NCBI GenBank assembly: GCA_000320605.2
Contig: KB445792.1
Coordinates: 1,927,581-1,991,580 of the forward strand
Direction of reading: 5' to 3'
DNA: 64,000 nucleotides
Origin: Gelatoporia subvermispora B
Taxonomy: Eukaryota > Basidiomycota > Agaricomycetes > Polyporales > Gelatoporiaceae
The notes beneath the pieces are model-generated. The model worked only from the letters and a program-made list of their open reading frames with translations. It was not told the origin of the DNA and did not search any database. This document shows, one piece after another, positions 31,066 to 43,714 of this stretch (positions are counted from its first letter, which is position 1; each line of letters opens with the position of its first letter). The translations under genes were made by a program, and so were the position numbers.

Positions 31066-34000
31066 ATGAATATCTCCCAGTCATACCCGTCCACTGTCGC
31101 TAGCGTCTCCTTCTCCTTCCTCACCGCCGAAGACGTCCGGCGCATCTCCGTCAAGCAGATTGTCAATCCTATCCTCCTCGACGATTTAAACAGGCCTAAC
31201 ATTGGAGGTCTCTATGACCCCGCTCTCGGTCCGAGCGACAAGCAGGATATGTGCGTCTGAACATACTAATGTTTGTGAGAATCCTCAGCTGAGCGTATAT
31301 CTATAGCTGTGCAACATGCCGTCTCACATACTACACTTGCCCGGGACACTTCGGACACATTGAGCTCCCTGCGCCTGTCTTCCATCCACTGTTCATGAAC
31401 AACATGTATCACTTGCTGAGGGGCGCTTGCATGTTTTGCCATCGCTTCAAAGTCAGCCGGTTTGTGGTGAGTACTAGGCATCACTGAGTCCATTTATATT
31501 CTGACGAAATACAGCTGTGTAAATTCGTGGCCAAATTGCGATTGCTCGAACACGGGTTTCTTATCGCTGCGAGAAGTTTGGACGACCTTCGCGTGAACAC
31601 ACAAAGGAAGGCAAGAGGGGACGCTGAAGACGAGGATGACGAGCCTGCGGAAAGCTACGAAGCATTTGAGATGCGAGTGAACGCATATGTTGCAGCCCAC
31701 TTGGCTACTGCGTCATCCAGCAAGCGCGATTCTTACAAGGATGGTCTCGTCTATCAAGCACGGAAGGACGTAATCCAGGAGTTCCTGAAGACTGCCATCA
31801 CGAAAAAGTGTCAAAATCCAAACTGCGGCGCGTAAGTACATGGCAAACTAAGCTATGATGGCTCCGCAGAGTACTGACCCGCTTCGCTTCCAGGTATGCT
31901 TACACATTCCGCAAGGAAGGCCACACCAAGATCATCGAGTACGATCTGTCGGTTAAGCAAAAACAAGCACACGAGTACCTCGGCTTGAAGAGACCTGATG
32001 TATTGCTGGACCAGAAGGCCGGGACCACGTCTCACGCGCCTGCCGGTGGTATGATTGACCACATGGACGGGTCTGACGAACAGACTGATTCAGAGGGAGA
32101 GGGAGACAGTGTGATGTCCAGCGGTGAGGAGAGTGCTCCGCTGGCTGCATCTCATCATCTTCCCAAGTCTGCCAGCGGGAAGGTCAAAACCTCAAGAGGG
32201 CGCAACGAACGTGTCATGGCGGCTGAAGAGTGTCGGGCTCATCTGCGGAGACTCTTTACCAATGAGTCCGTGATGTGCTCTCTGCTGTTCGGAAGACACG
32301 GCCCATTCGCACCTCTGACACGACATGGGCTCTCATTGGCTTCCGCCGACATGTTTTTCTTGGACGTCATACCAGTTAGTCCTACACGGTTTCGCCCCCC
32401 CGCGAAGATGGGCGAGATGCTCTTCGAGCACCCTCAAAATGAACTTCTATCGAAAGTTCTCACCACTTCCTATCGCCTGCGAGACCTGAACGACAGCCTA
32501 CGTGCCGCATCCGTTAAGGGTTCTGGGGCCGATGTTGCTGCTCAGCGCAAGCTCATGCAAGGACTCCTCGACACCTTAATTCATCTCCAGGACGATGTCA
32601 ATAGCTTTATCGACAGTAGCAAAAATCCAGCTCCTGTCCGGCAGGGTAAGCTGCCTCCGGCGGGTGTCAAGCAGGGCCTTGAGAAGAAAGAAGGTCTATT
32701 TCGGAAGCATATGATGGTACGTCCTTGTGGCGCGTCCGGTCATTAGCACTACGTGACACCTTCTCCAGGGCAAGCGTGTTAACTACGCCGCGCGTTCGGT
32801 CATTTCTCCGGATGTTAATATTGAGCCTAGCGAAATTGGTATCCCGCCGGTGTTCGCCAGAAAGCTCACGTTCCCCGAGCCGGTGACCCCGTTTAATTTC
32901 CATGAGCTACGTCAATATGTCATCACTGGCCCACGCGGTTATCCCGGTGCAACAATGGTCGAGTACGAGGATGGGCATCTCCAGTTTCTTGTAAGGATAC
33001 TTGATGTGTTCCTGGTCGAGTGCATATCTCATCGTCACGCATCTGATAGGACAAGCTCACCGTCGAGCAACGGACAGCAATTGCGAACCAGCTCCTGACC
33101 CCCCAGGAGGGTAATCATGGCTCGTCACGTCTCGGGCTCGGTACTCGGACCGCCGCCGTCAACAAGAAGGTTTATCGACACCTTCTCGACGGTGATATCC
33201 TTATTCTCAATCGGCAGCCTACTCTTCACAAACCGAGTATGATGTGTCACAAGGCTCGTGTATTGCAAGGCGAGAAGACGATCCGCATGCACTATGCGAA
33301 TTGGTCAGTCGCTGTAACGTCTCAGCCACGGGCCTTTTCATTTACCTGACAACTTTGCAGCAATTCGTACAATGGTATGTCCTTGATGACAGTGCACGTT
33401 TCATCTTTCTCACTCGAAATACTGGGCAGCCGATTTCGACGGTGACGGTCAGTCTGCTCAACATCTCACGAGACCATGCACCGTACTTACCTTTTTGCAG
33501 AAATGAATATTCATTTCCCTCGTGAGTTCATCGAACTTAGGTGCGACTGAACCGGCTGAACAGACCCATTGCACCTATTGCAGAGAATCAGGTTGCTCGA
33601 TCAGAGGCAATGTTCATAGCCAACACTGACAATCAGTACCTGGTGCCTACTTCCGGCAAACCCCTACGAGGATTGATCCAGGATCACGTCGTCGCTGGTC
33701 TTTGGATGACAGCTCAAGACGCCTTCTTCACTCGCGAGGAATATTTCCAATTGCTATATGGAGCACTGCGTCCCGAGAATGAGCCAGGGCATCACGATGG
33801 GCGCTTGATAACACTCCCACCGACGATATGGAAGCCGAAACCACTTTGGACAGGCAAACAGATCGTATGCCGCCTCGCCCTCCAGCTGACGCCTCACTCA
33901 CATCATTAACCTCGCGCAGATTTCGACCGTTATGAGGAACATTACGCCAGAGAATTTCGAGGGCTTGAACCTTCATGCCCAGGCGAAAGTACCTGGCCAC

Positions 34001-37000
34001 CTGTGGGGCAAAGACTCACGTGAAGGCACAGTCATCTTCATGGACGGAGAACTCCTGTGTGGCGTCCTCGATAAATCCGCATTCGGCGCTACCGAATTCG
34101 GTATGGTTCATTCGGTGTATGAGCTGTATGGTGCAGACGTCGCTGGCAAGCTCCTCGGCATTCTGAGTCGTCTCTTTACGAAATTTCTTCAGCACCGTGC
34201 TTTCACCTGTCGTATGGACGACTTGGTCCTGACGCCACAAGCTGATGCGAAGCGCACGGAGCTTTTACGACAGAACGAGCGTCTGGGGACGGAGGGCGCC
34301 ATTGACAACTTCCCGTCCTTATCGTCCGTCCCGGACGAAGAGAAGCCGAGTGTCCTGCGGAACCTCTTGGAGGATGTACTCCGCGATGACAACAAGATGG
34401 CTGGTCTCGATATGACCGTCAAGGGTAAATTGGCAAGGCTGACAAAATCTATTGCGGATGCTTGCATGCCTCACGGTCTCCTGCGTCAGTTCCCGCACAA
34501 TCACATGCAAGCCATGACACTTTCTGGCGCCAAGGGGAGTGCAGTCAATGCTCAGCAAATATCGTGCGCACTCGGTCAGCAAGAACTCGAAGGTCGCCGT
34601 GTGCCGGTCATGGTCAGCGGCAAGACCCTACCGTCCTTCAAACCGTTCGAGACGAAGGCTATTGCTGGTGGTTATGTCGCGAGCCGGTTCTTGACTGGTG
34701 TCAAACCCCAAGAATTCTTCTTCCACTGTATGGCTGGACGAGAAGGTCTTATCGACACTGCTGTCAAGACTTCGCGTTCTGGTTATCTTCAGCGTTGTCT
34801 TATCAAGCATCTCGAAGGTATACGCGTACACTACGATAACACCGTCCGAGGTAGCGACTCCTCGATCTACCAATTCCACTATGGCGGTGACTCGCTCGAC
34901 GTCACCAAACAAAAACATCTACTTCAGTTCGACTTCATTGTTCGCAATCACCTCTCGCTTGTGCACAGGCATCGACCAAAGTCCCTGGAGGGAGTTGTGA
35001 ACGAGGATGCGCCTGAGTACATGAAGAAGGTTCTCAAACTCAAAGATAGGCCCTCTGAACTGGCGCAATTCAAACCGGCCCTCTCTGTCTTTAACCCGAG
35101 TCGTTCCCTGGGTAGCACGTCCGAGAAATTTGCAGAGAAGGTTGAAGAGTACATCAAGAAGAATCCTCACGGACTGCTGAAGAAAAAGGGAGAAGAGGAT
35201 CGCTTGAAGCGGAGATACAAGCCGATCTCCAACAAGCACTTCAAGCTTCTGATGCACGTCAAATACATGCGCAGTCTCGTGGAGCCCGGAGAAGCAGTGG
35301 GCTTGTTGGCTTCACAGGGGTCAGTATTGGTCCTTTTAACATTAGTTCAAACCTGATATTGATGAGTGTATTTTAGTGTCGGCGAGCCGTCCACGCAGAT
35401 GACACTCAATACCTTCCATTTTGCCGGTACGTAGTGGCGAATTACGCAGTATGCGTAGACTGACGTAAAGCGTAGGACACGGTGCTGCGAACGTTACTCT
35501 AGGTATCCCGCGTCTGCGGGAGATTGTGATGACGGCATCCACCAAGCCGAAGACTCCGTCCATGACTATGACAGTACGCCCTGGGGTGCCAGAAAGCGAC
35601 ATTGACACGTTCTGCAAGAAGGCAACCCGGCTTGCTCTCTCCCACGTTGTCGACAAAGTCACGGTCAAGGAGCGGCTTACGGGCAGTGGCAACGCAAGGA
35701 ACAAGGAGTTCACCATTGAGCTTGCGTTCTACCCTGAATATCAATACCAGACGGAATACAATGTCGAGCCTGCGGAAATTCTCGCCTCATTCGGCACGAA
35801 GTTCCCTGTCATATTCAAGAAGGAGCTTCAAACGGAGCTGAAGAAGCTCGACGCCGACCTAAAGAATCAGATTTCTGAACTCGGCAAAGGCAAGACTCTA
35901 CGGCAGAGCAACCGAGCCGCCGGCGACGACGATGATGATAATGATGCTGAGGATCGACCGTCGAGGAAGAAAGATGACGACGAAACAAGTGAGGTTGGGG
36001 ATGGTGATGCTAGCGCCGCGAAGCGGCAGCGTCAAACCCAGGAGCAGACCAGCTATGAGGATGATGAGGACGAGGGTATGGATGCTGCAGGAGAATTCGA
36101 CGAGGCAGACATCGAAGCGGCGTATGCCTCTCCAGCGGAATACGATGAATCTGAAAGCGAGGACACCTCCAACACTCGGGCCGACTTGTCCAAAAGGGTT
36201 GAGAAGGTCGAACAGATGTTCATGCACAATCTACCTTCGGCTACATCGTTTGTCTTCAGCGACTCGGGCTGTACGATTGGCCTTCAGGTAAGCCACCCAG
36301 TTCATGGGATCCCTGTCACGGCTCAAGAGTCTCTCTTTTTTCCAGTTTTCTTCCACAATGCCCAAGCTACTCCTCGTAGGCATAGTGGAGAAGACCTGCG
36401 TGAAGACAGTGATCCGCGAGATCCCAGGAATAACTGATTGCTTCATGACCAAGGAAGACGGCAAGAGTGGCGAAGCGATATATACCGTGAGAATTATTTT
36501 AACCTGCGCTCGGCAATTTGTTGCTAAATCAACCTCAGCTTACAACCAATGGCTCGAACATCCCTGGTCTCTGGAGATTCGCCTGCAGTGATGACGACTC
36601 TTTGATTGACGAAGACCGCCTCCAGTCTAACGACATCAATGCTATTCTTTGTGCGTACGGAGTCGAGGCTGCGCGAGCTACTATTCTGCGGGAAATCGGT
36701 GGCGTTTTCGCGGTCTACAAAATAGACGTCGATATTCGTCATCTCGAACTCATTGCAGACTACATGGTCCGTGATCCATCAGCGCGCTCGGCTTCTGACG
36801 CTTAACTCATCCCTCTGACAGACCTTTGATGGCGGATACAAGCCGTTTAATCGTAAAGGCATATCGACTAATCCGTCACCACTACTCAAGGCATCGTACG
36901 AAACTACAGCATCGTTCATATCCGATGCCACGTTGCACGGAGATTTCGATGACCTGACGACGCCATCCGGAAACATCGTCATGGGTAGATTGAATCTCAC

Positions 37001-37079
37001 TGGAACGGGCGTCTTCGATGTTGTGTTGCCCGTGGAGTATGCTGGTGGTTCTCGTCCTAATGTAGCAGCACCTGCTTAG
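31066..37079 (+). CDS. RPA190: DNA-directed RNA polymerase I largest subunit
   Basis: 1727 aa from 16 exons: 31066-31250, 31307-31466, 31515-31831, 31894-32716, 32769-32990, 33050-33303, 33361-33374, 33430-33447, 33501-33521, 33584-33864, 33920-35319, 35377-35426, 35476-36287, 36346-36486, 36539-36766, 36822-37079. The sum is an exact multiple of three. Landmarks are the clamp zinc site [29 protein letters not shown], the catalytic Mg-binding NADFDGDEMN, the bridge and trigger helices ([19 protein letters not shown]) and [16 protein letters not shown]. An acidic, Pol I-specific insertion (about residues 1350-1450) and the C-terminal jaw/cleft end follow. It transcribes rDNA in the nucleolus. 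Confidence 0.96.
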
Positions 37080-38831
37080 ACACTAGTGTCTGAAGGCTAA
37101 TGTTTATCGGGTTGTCTTCTTATTCATTATCTCGATTTATTAAGCCAGGGGCTGCCTCCCGGTTGGCTCGGAAATAATAGTCAGGAGAGTATCTCTCATA
37201 GCGCCATATCCAGCCTGATGATCGCGGTGGCACATGAGCATCGCGCCTAAGTCTCGTGTTGGATTGACCACCGTGCTGCGGTTCACCTACATCGTCTTCC
37301 GGGACCTTCATCGACAACGATATAGGCACCGAACGAGAGCAATCGTGCAGAACTGCCCAGGATCGGGCATGGCGGTGGCGGATCATACGCCAATTCATCA
37401 GGCTTCCCAGTTCGCGGGATGTCATCGCTAGATCATTGCCTTGGTCTCGCACACAGTAAAGCGCCGGAAATGTCATGGAAGAATGCACGCACGCGTTCAA
37501 CGTTCAGCGCGAGCAGGTCAGCAATCGTGGCGTTGTGCGATGCCGAGATATCATCGAGTGTGCCGAATTGGTGTAGACCTCAGCTTTGGAGAATATGGTT
37601 TTGATTGTAGGCGTTAGTTACTGAAAGCGAGCTCATGGTCCACGCAAGTGGACAAGTCTTCCCTGCTTCCGGGACTAGTCGCAAATGCTCTTAGTAGATC
37701 TGGCTATGTGAGAGTAGCGGCGCTCACCGAAACATCCTACATTGGCCGGCCACGGATCGATTGCCGCACCGACTGGAACCTCAAGTCCGGATATGATGTC
37801 GCGAAAACTAGTCGTGAACGCAGTATAAAAGAGAGAGCACTGCTCCCCAGTGTTGCAATAGTCGCCTCAGTTTCGATTTCACAATCAACAGTACACCAGT
37901 AATTCTCAACTTGCGCCATGTGCAAATACCGCCGGTAAGCTCCCGACGCCTGGATGATGGGAGAAGCACTCAAACAACCCTTATGCAGAGTCAGAAACGT
38001 TTTTGTCAAGTTCGTAACTGTTCACCTATGTTTGCGATGTCTGATAGCATACCCCATCTGACAGATGCGGCCATGCGTATACTCTTGTAAGTAAATGCTG
38101 ATTCCAAAACTTATTGGCGTTGAAACGCAACGCATCTCTAGCCCGACCAAGAGGTAAGCCCGATAATTATCTTGTTACTGCTTACTTACCTTAGTCATCC
38201 TTCGCTCGGCGGCACAGATTAGGTGTGATCAGCGCAATTGTATCTTCAGCGCCTGGCATCCTGCAAACTGTACGGGAGATGCCTGTAGACAGTCATGCTA
38301 CCAATAGTGAGGCATTTCTAGACTGCATGAGAAATGGTCCTGATGTGGCACTCTAGCCACCAATACCCTGAACAGTATTGTGGGTACTGCCGTTGATTTG
38401 CGGTTGCAATAACTCAGAATTTTGCTCAGCTCCTAACATCAACGACTTCTGTCCCACATGCAAGGCATCTGGGGCAGCCTAGGCGATGATTTATGTTGCA
38501 CGGATCGCCTTACATCTTGTTCTGTATGATATCTAGCGTATATAATCGCGTATTTCTTGGTCTTATCGCAAATCCCGCGCACTCTGATTGACCAAATCCT
38601 CGAGCTGCAATATAAATCATATAGATCTAAGAGACGCAAAGACATGTGAGCCCGAATGAAACAAAAGGCACGATAAAATACATGGTGGTAGCCCCAAGCC
38701 CCTTCAGAAGCAGGACGTACGGCACAATGACGTGCTACTCTACAAGAGTACAAAACAATATATGGACTCTGATGAGCTCGCAACATGCATCAGTGGAAAG
38801 GAAGGAGGTGAATAGTGTGACAATCATACAT
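37080..38831. other. Gene-poor stretch
   Basis: About 1.75 kb between two convergent genes, with no supported coding region, RNA gene or transposon. Short open frames on both strands (for example minus 37120-37500 and 37737-38009) lack start context, splice continuity and recognisable motifs. It may be a decayed gene. Confidence 0.5.
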
Positions 38832-39307
38832 TCAATCCTCATCTGTGATATCATGTTTCTGTTTCAGTTGAGCCAACTCCTCTTCTCGACGCGCCAGGTC
38901 CGCTTTCGCTGCTGCCGCATCTTGTTTAGCTGGCATGTGATATAGAACTACAATGTAACGCTCTTGCAAATGGAAGCCATTCAGGTGGTCAAGTGCGTTC
39001 TTGGCCTGGGTATGGTTGAGAATCATTTTCTAGGAGTAGGACTTATGACACTCACGTCCATCACATCATCAAACACAACAAAAGCTGTGCCTCTACTCTT
39101 TTGTTCACTTCCTATCCTGATTTGTCGGATACTACCATATCGTCCGAAGAGATCGTACAAGTCTTCGCCTGTGATCTGGTAGTTCAGGTTCTTCACAAAC
39201 AGGATCCTGTTAGCACCGGGAGGAAGCTTATTCTATGGAGAAGCCAATTAGGACTATGCATACACATATAATGTACACAGGCATACCGTCGGTCTTTGGA
39301 GGGCCAT
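38832..39307 (-). CDS. SF3B6: Splicing factor 3b subunit 6 (p14, branch-point RRM protein)
   Basis: 123 aa, exons 39287-39307, 39056-39232, 38832-39005. A single RRM fills the protein: RNP2 is ILFVKNLNY and RNP1 is SRGTAFVVF. AKNALDHLNGFHLQERYIVV and the C-terminal helix with RREEELAQLKQKHDI follow, both hallmarks of the p14 family. The length is like the human protein (125). It sits in the U2 snRNP SF3b complex and contacts the branch-point adenosine. The first exon encodes only MALQRPT. Confidence 0.96.
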
Positions 39308-39557
39308 GAGGTTGGAGTGAAGGGAGAGAAGTCTGGTCTCGGTGGCGGCAGGCGGCGACAGGCTAATGCTCTCAATCTAGCTTATGTAACAACGGGCGCT
39401 GTCGAAGCGTTGACGTTGCGCAACCTTGTTTGGTAACTCGACACACCATGATCACTTCGTACATCCTCTCGTTCACACTCTGAGGTAGAAGGAACTGCGA
39501 CAACATTCATAAATTGCCAAAAGAAAGGTCTGCTACTGGCTAGGACTAAACGGTGTT

Positions 39558-40532
39558 TCACATGCAGCATGCAGTAATCATGACTATGGTGAATAATGCA
39601 ACAACATGTGGAACCGACTTTTTCACAACACCAGAAGTAGGGCTCATCGTTGCACCGGGTACGATTGACGTCGGGGCGGCTGATGAGGAAGTTGTGGTAG
39701 TGTTTGTCGTGTTATCAGGACCCGTAAGGAAGAAATTTCCTGCGACAGGGCTGGCCAATCCAACCTCTTGAGCAAATACCGTCAAATTGAAGTTGTTTCT
39801 CGGAGTCGATACATTGACAAATTGCGAGGCAGTGGTATCAAAGTCGGATGGCTGGGGAAACAACAGTATGACATATCTTGACGATTGCAGGTAAGTCCAG
39901 GTGAATACTCCAGCGACAAAGATAAATAAGTTACCTGTGGGGATCTGAGCCCGCTGGCGGGGTGGGGTTCACGAACTCTGTTAGGGCAGCGCTTGTGTTC
40001 GTAAGAGGAGCCCCGAGGCCAGAGCTAGTGCTGCCGTTGACATGTAAATCACCGGCGAGCATGTGCCGAAACTGTGCCTCCGTCGCGTTCTGCGGAGTTG
40101 GGGCATCCGGATCTACGATCACCAAGACATAGGTCTGCTGATCTAAAGACGTGTCGTTCGCAGACAGGAAGAATTGCGGCTCCATCAAAGTCTCTGCGCT
40201 CGCAACAAGTTGGTATGTTCAAATTGATGTCTAGCACCGACTCACGTTCCATTGTCAAGTTCATGCCCGGTGTCACATCCACTGATGAGTTAGTCGCTTG
40301 GTCCAAGAAGACAACATTCAGGATTGCAGTCGGATTGAATGACGACAGTACTGGTCAGCAGACGTATTAGCGTGAGTCAGTCGGAGTGATTGGGTTGGAC
40401 AAGCGTACCATCTGGAACAATCCCGGAGCTCATGAACGCCTGGCTGACGGTAGCCACAGTGACATTGGGCACTGTCTGGCCTAAGGCTAGCCCGATGCCA
40501 AACAGTGACACGACGAAAGACGATGTGATCAT
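39558..40532 (-). CDS. Secreted PEBP-like protein with probable GPI anchor
   Basis: 268 aa, exons 40409-40532, 40246-40350, 39935-40193, 39558-39876. The N-terminus MITSSFVVSLFGIGLALG is a signal peptide. PEBP landmarks are the ligand-pocket VIVDPDAPTPQN with a following FRHML, and the second motif YVILLFPQP. The C-terminal 50 residues are Ser/Thr-rich and end in a hydrophobic tail (VVALFTIVMITACCM), so the protein is probably GPI-anchored or released. Many N-glycosylation sequons (NVS, NLT, NTT) fit secretion. PEBP proteins bind phospholipid headgroups; the target of these secreted fungal forms is not known to me. Confidence 0.86.
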
Positions 40533-42891
40533 GGTTCCTTCGCTGGAAAATAAAGGAGAGGTGCTAATTCGTTATCCCTTTACCGATTATCCCGTTAAAT
40601 AAGCCTCGCAGATCTTCTCGTGAGACGGGCAGTCATACGAGCCTGAGAGTGAGGACTCTTATGATCATGCTACACTCAGAACATGCCCGTATGAATGCCT
40701 CCGTCCGTAGGGTCGTGAGCCCAATAGGCCGGCAATATGTGTCACTTCATCCAAATCGCAAGAGGGTGGCACGGTCGTGTCCAAGTAGACCTGTGTTACT
40801 GCAATATGGATCTCCCAATGAATTGAACGTCCACATGGGATGCGCATTTCAAGCGCAGCTCAGAGGTTAGATACCACGCATGAGGCAGCCGTTCACAAGC
40901 CGGCGCCCACGAGGGATCTTCTTTTCCCATAACCACCCGTGGAGCTTTATTCCATGAATCCAGTCCATTTCCCCATGTACTCTCGCACATCAGGGCTTGA
41001 TGAGTCAGGGTGTTTCAGCAGACTCTAGAGTATTGGGAATACATGGGATTACGGTTCCGAATGAGGGGCCCTGAACTTCTGGACATTCCTCCACCGAATT
41101 TAATGGATCGCCAGCACCAGCACAAGGTCTATGGCAGTCGAGTATGCGAGCCATGATGTCATCCAGGGCTCACGATGGATGGTAGGCATCCTGTGCCGAG
41201 TTCGACGCTTTGTGCCAAGAAGTCAGAACAGTGGTCAGTTAGCTGGGAATCAAGATCAGCAGGTCGACGCATGTAGACTGTTGGCTGCGCGAATTCAACT
41301 GTACTACGAGTTCTGTGCTCTTAGATTTGTGAGACAATGAGACGGGCTCACGTGTTTGTTTTACACTGAAATAAGTTGAGTATTATGAGAAACCTCGTAA
41401 TGTAACACGAAACGAAGGCTCTCTAGATGACATATGCGAAATCACCTTCCGACTCGAGGGCCACGCAACAACGCGCTATTGATGCTGCTGTGATGTGATG
41501 CAGCACTGAGACATGCTGGTTGCCCTGCTGATGCGACACGGTTCGCTAAAATGGGTATATCGATGAGTAGGCAGACAGAAAACCATACATGGGGCGAATA
41601 TCCGGACCCATATTCTTGCAACCTAACCATGTTCGAGAGCCAAGCCAGAGAGCATGACAAAGGGCGGGTAGCCAAGAAGCCTTTAGTACCGCTGGACACA
41701 ACCGGTCTACAAGTAATGCTGAGTATGAGGGCGCAATTGGAAAGTCTAGCCACGTATCTGAAGTTACGGCGATGTGCGTTTCAGATTTTTTCATATTTCC
41801 CGGGAGCGTATGGTAGGATACGAAGCACAGTTGTGCAACGAGTTCCGAGCGACGCTAGAAGCCTCGTTACGGCAAGTCCTTCCAGGCGTTTGGAAGTCAA
41901 AGTACTGTCCCAATCGTCATAGCATCGTGGTCACAAATAGTTTGCTGCGGAGCCCAGAAGACATTTTGGAACCCACCGCCTGCGATTGTCCTGATATAGC
42001 ATAACAAAGATGGCCTTAGGCTCATGGTATTCGTGTGGGAAATACGGAATCTGGATCCAGGGAAGGGGTATGATGCATTATTCCTAGGGGAAATGTCGAA
42101 TATCAGCTAAGTGGTGAGGGCGGGCTTCCCAAAAGTGAGCCCACGACACGGTCGACACTATCCTTCAACAACCAACAACCATCATTCTGTCAATCTGGTA
42201 GCGAAGAATAGCATTTATGGGACCACATGGAATTTGTGTGGAAACATGTGGGCACGGACACATATCGCAATGGGTTGCAGGTTTGCAATGCAATGCTGCA
42301 GTGTTCCCTCCGGCAGCTGGTATTCTCACATAATTGCTAATTTAATACATAGTTGTGTCGTTTGAAGGAGACCCTACCTCGCGGACGTGGCTTGAGTGGG
42401 AATGCGGAATATTCTGGATGGCGATAAGGTTACAAGGGCACCCGATCTCTCGGAAACGTCGCACTGAGCTACTAGTGTTGATATGCAACTGGAAGCCTGG
42501 TGCGCCAGGCCGACGCAATGGCAATCACAACAGCATGCGACTATTCCTTCGTTTTCGAATTCACCGCCTTCAGACAGCCTGATGGCTATTCGGCGCGGCA
42601 CTGTGCAGTCTAGAACTATAACAGATGAGCGGGGTCAATGTTGCCTGGAAAAAACTTCAGGTGCGATGTGTCTAAAAACGGACACGGAGAATCTGGTGCA
42701 ATGCAATTGACACCGCAAGAAACTGCGCTTCTAGTCCCAGAAGCCAGGTCACTCGGCGTTCAAGATACTACGCTGTGTGCTACGTAACATGCAGTCAAGC
42801 GAAGAGCGAGCTATCGGAGTCAATTAGCCGAAATTACATGTCAGTTACAATGCGGACTTACCTTTGAGAGTCGTTCTACACAAAGAAAGTT
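40533..42891. other. Gene-poor stretch
   Basis: About 2.36 kb without a supported gene. Open frames up to 123 codons occur (for example plus 41551-41922), but none has a domain, start or intron pattern I recognise. No terminal inverted repeats, long terminal repeats or tandem repeats were noticed. The promoter of the PEBP-like gene should lie in the first few hundred bases. Confidence 0.5.
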
Positions 42892-43341
42892 TCATATATC
42901 CATCTTCCGAGCCAGACGCTCGACATCCGCACACCCTTTGGCACCTCTGACACACAGGACTGCAGCCGCCCTGGTGTCTTCGGCGTCAGGTACCAAGCAC
43001 CTGACATCTTGTACATCAGGGCAAGGGCATAGAGCGGGCTCTTCGACGCATACGAGCGTATCGGGACAGAGGTACTGTGAACACGGGACTAGAAGTTCAA
43101 TCAGCATAACGCCATTCGCGAGATTGCAATTCGCTCTTATCATCGGTAATCAGCTCAGATGTAATCAATACGTACCGCTCTCCGACTGCATAGACCACTG
43201 AGATGCCCCAGCTGAGCCCGACGGCCGCTGACGTTGCTGCTGTTGTCCCTGGCCGAACATCTGTTCGAAGAATTGGAACTGCGCAAATGCAGAAGTCATA
43301 GTTGCAAGGAGAAAGCATAGAATATATGCACGAAAAACCAT
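42892..43341 (-). CDS. LCL2: LCL2 family secreted protein (long chronological lifespan 2)
   Basis: 120 aa, exons 43176-43341 and 42892-43088. A signal peptide (residues 1-20, cut after SAFA) leads into QFQFFEQMFGQGQQQQ, the signature start of mature LCL2. The C-terminal half has the conserved cysteine pattern SVPCSQYLCPDTLVCV and CPCPDVQDVRC. The acceptor at 43088 was chosen because it yields ESVPCS; an alternative one 30 bases upstream would insert extra residues. Yeast LCL2 is linked to ER-associated degradation and lifespan; its biochemical role is not established. Confidence 0.9.
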
Positions 43342-43714
43342 GACGGGAGTTGGGACCCCTAGGGATGGTAGAACAAGGACTCAAGGAATCCTCGACATTC
43401 GATGCGGTGCGGTGGCGCCACGAGGTCGCCGGGCAGCTTCCCGCGACCATAACGCGTCAATAAAGACAAATAACACGTCGGGCGGGCTATCTCAGGATGA
43501 AACAGTGGACATATATACGCATAGATCATACGGGTTCTACAATGGCTGCATAGGCTCGGATCATAGGGCAGATCAACGTCGTTTGCACAATAATGATATG
43601 CTGGTGAGGTGATATCGCAAAGGTTCTCGAGGGATCAATGACGCAGGAGCAGTGAATTCTAGTTGACGAGAGTAGGAATAGGATGTACAACTGTGGGGGA
43701 GTCGTGTCGAGTCT
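43342..43714. other. Intergenic region
   Basis: 370 bases between two minus-strand genes: the LCL2 promoter and the 3' end of the KEN-box gene. No other feature seen. Confidence 0.4.

Noticed and set aside
37120..38009. Minus-strand ORFs of 90-126 codons.
   Set aside because: No recognisable motif, no start or splice context, and codon usage looks random.
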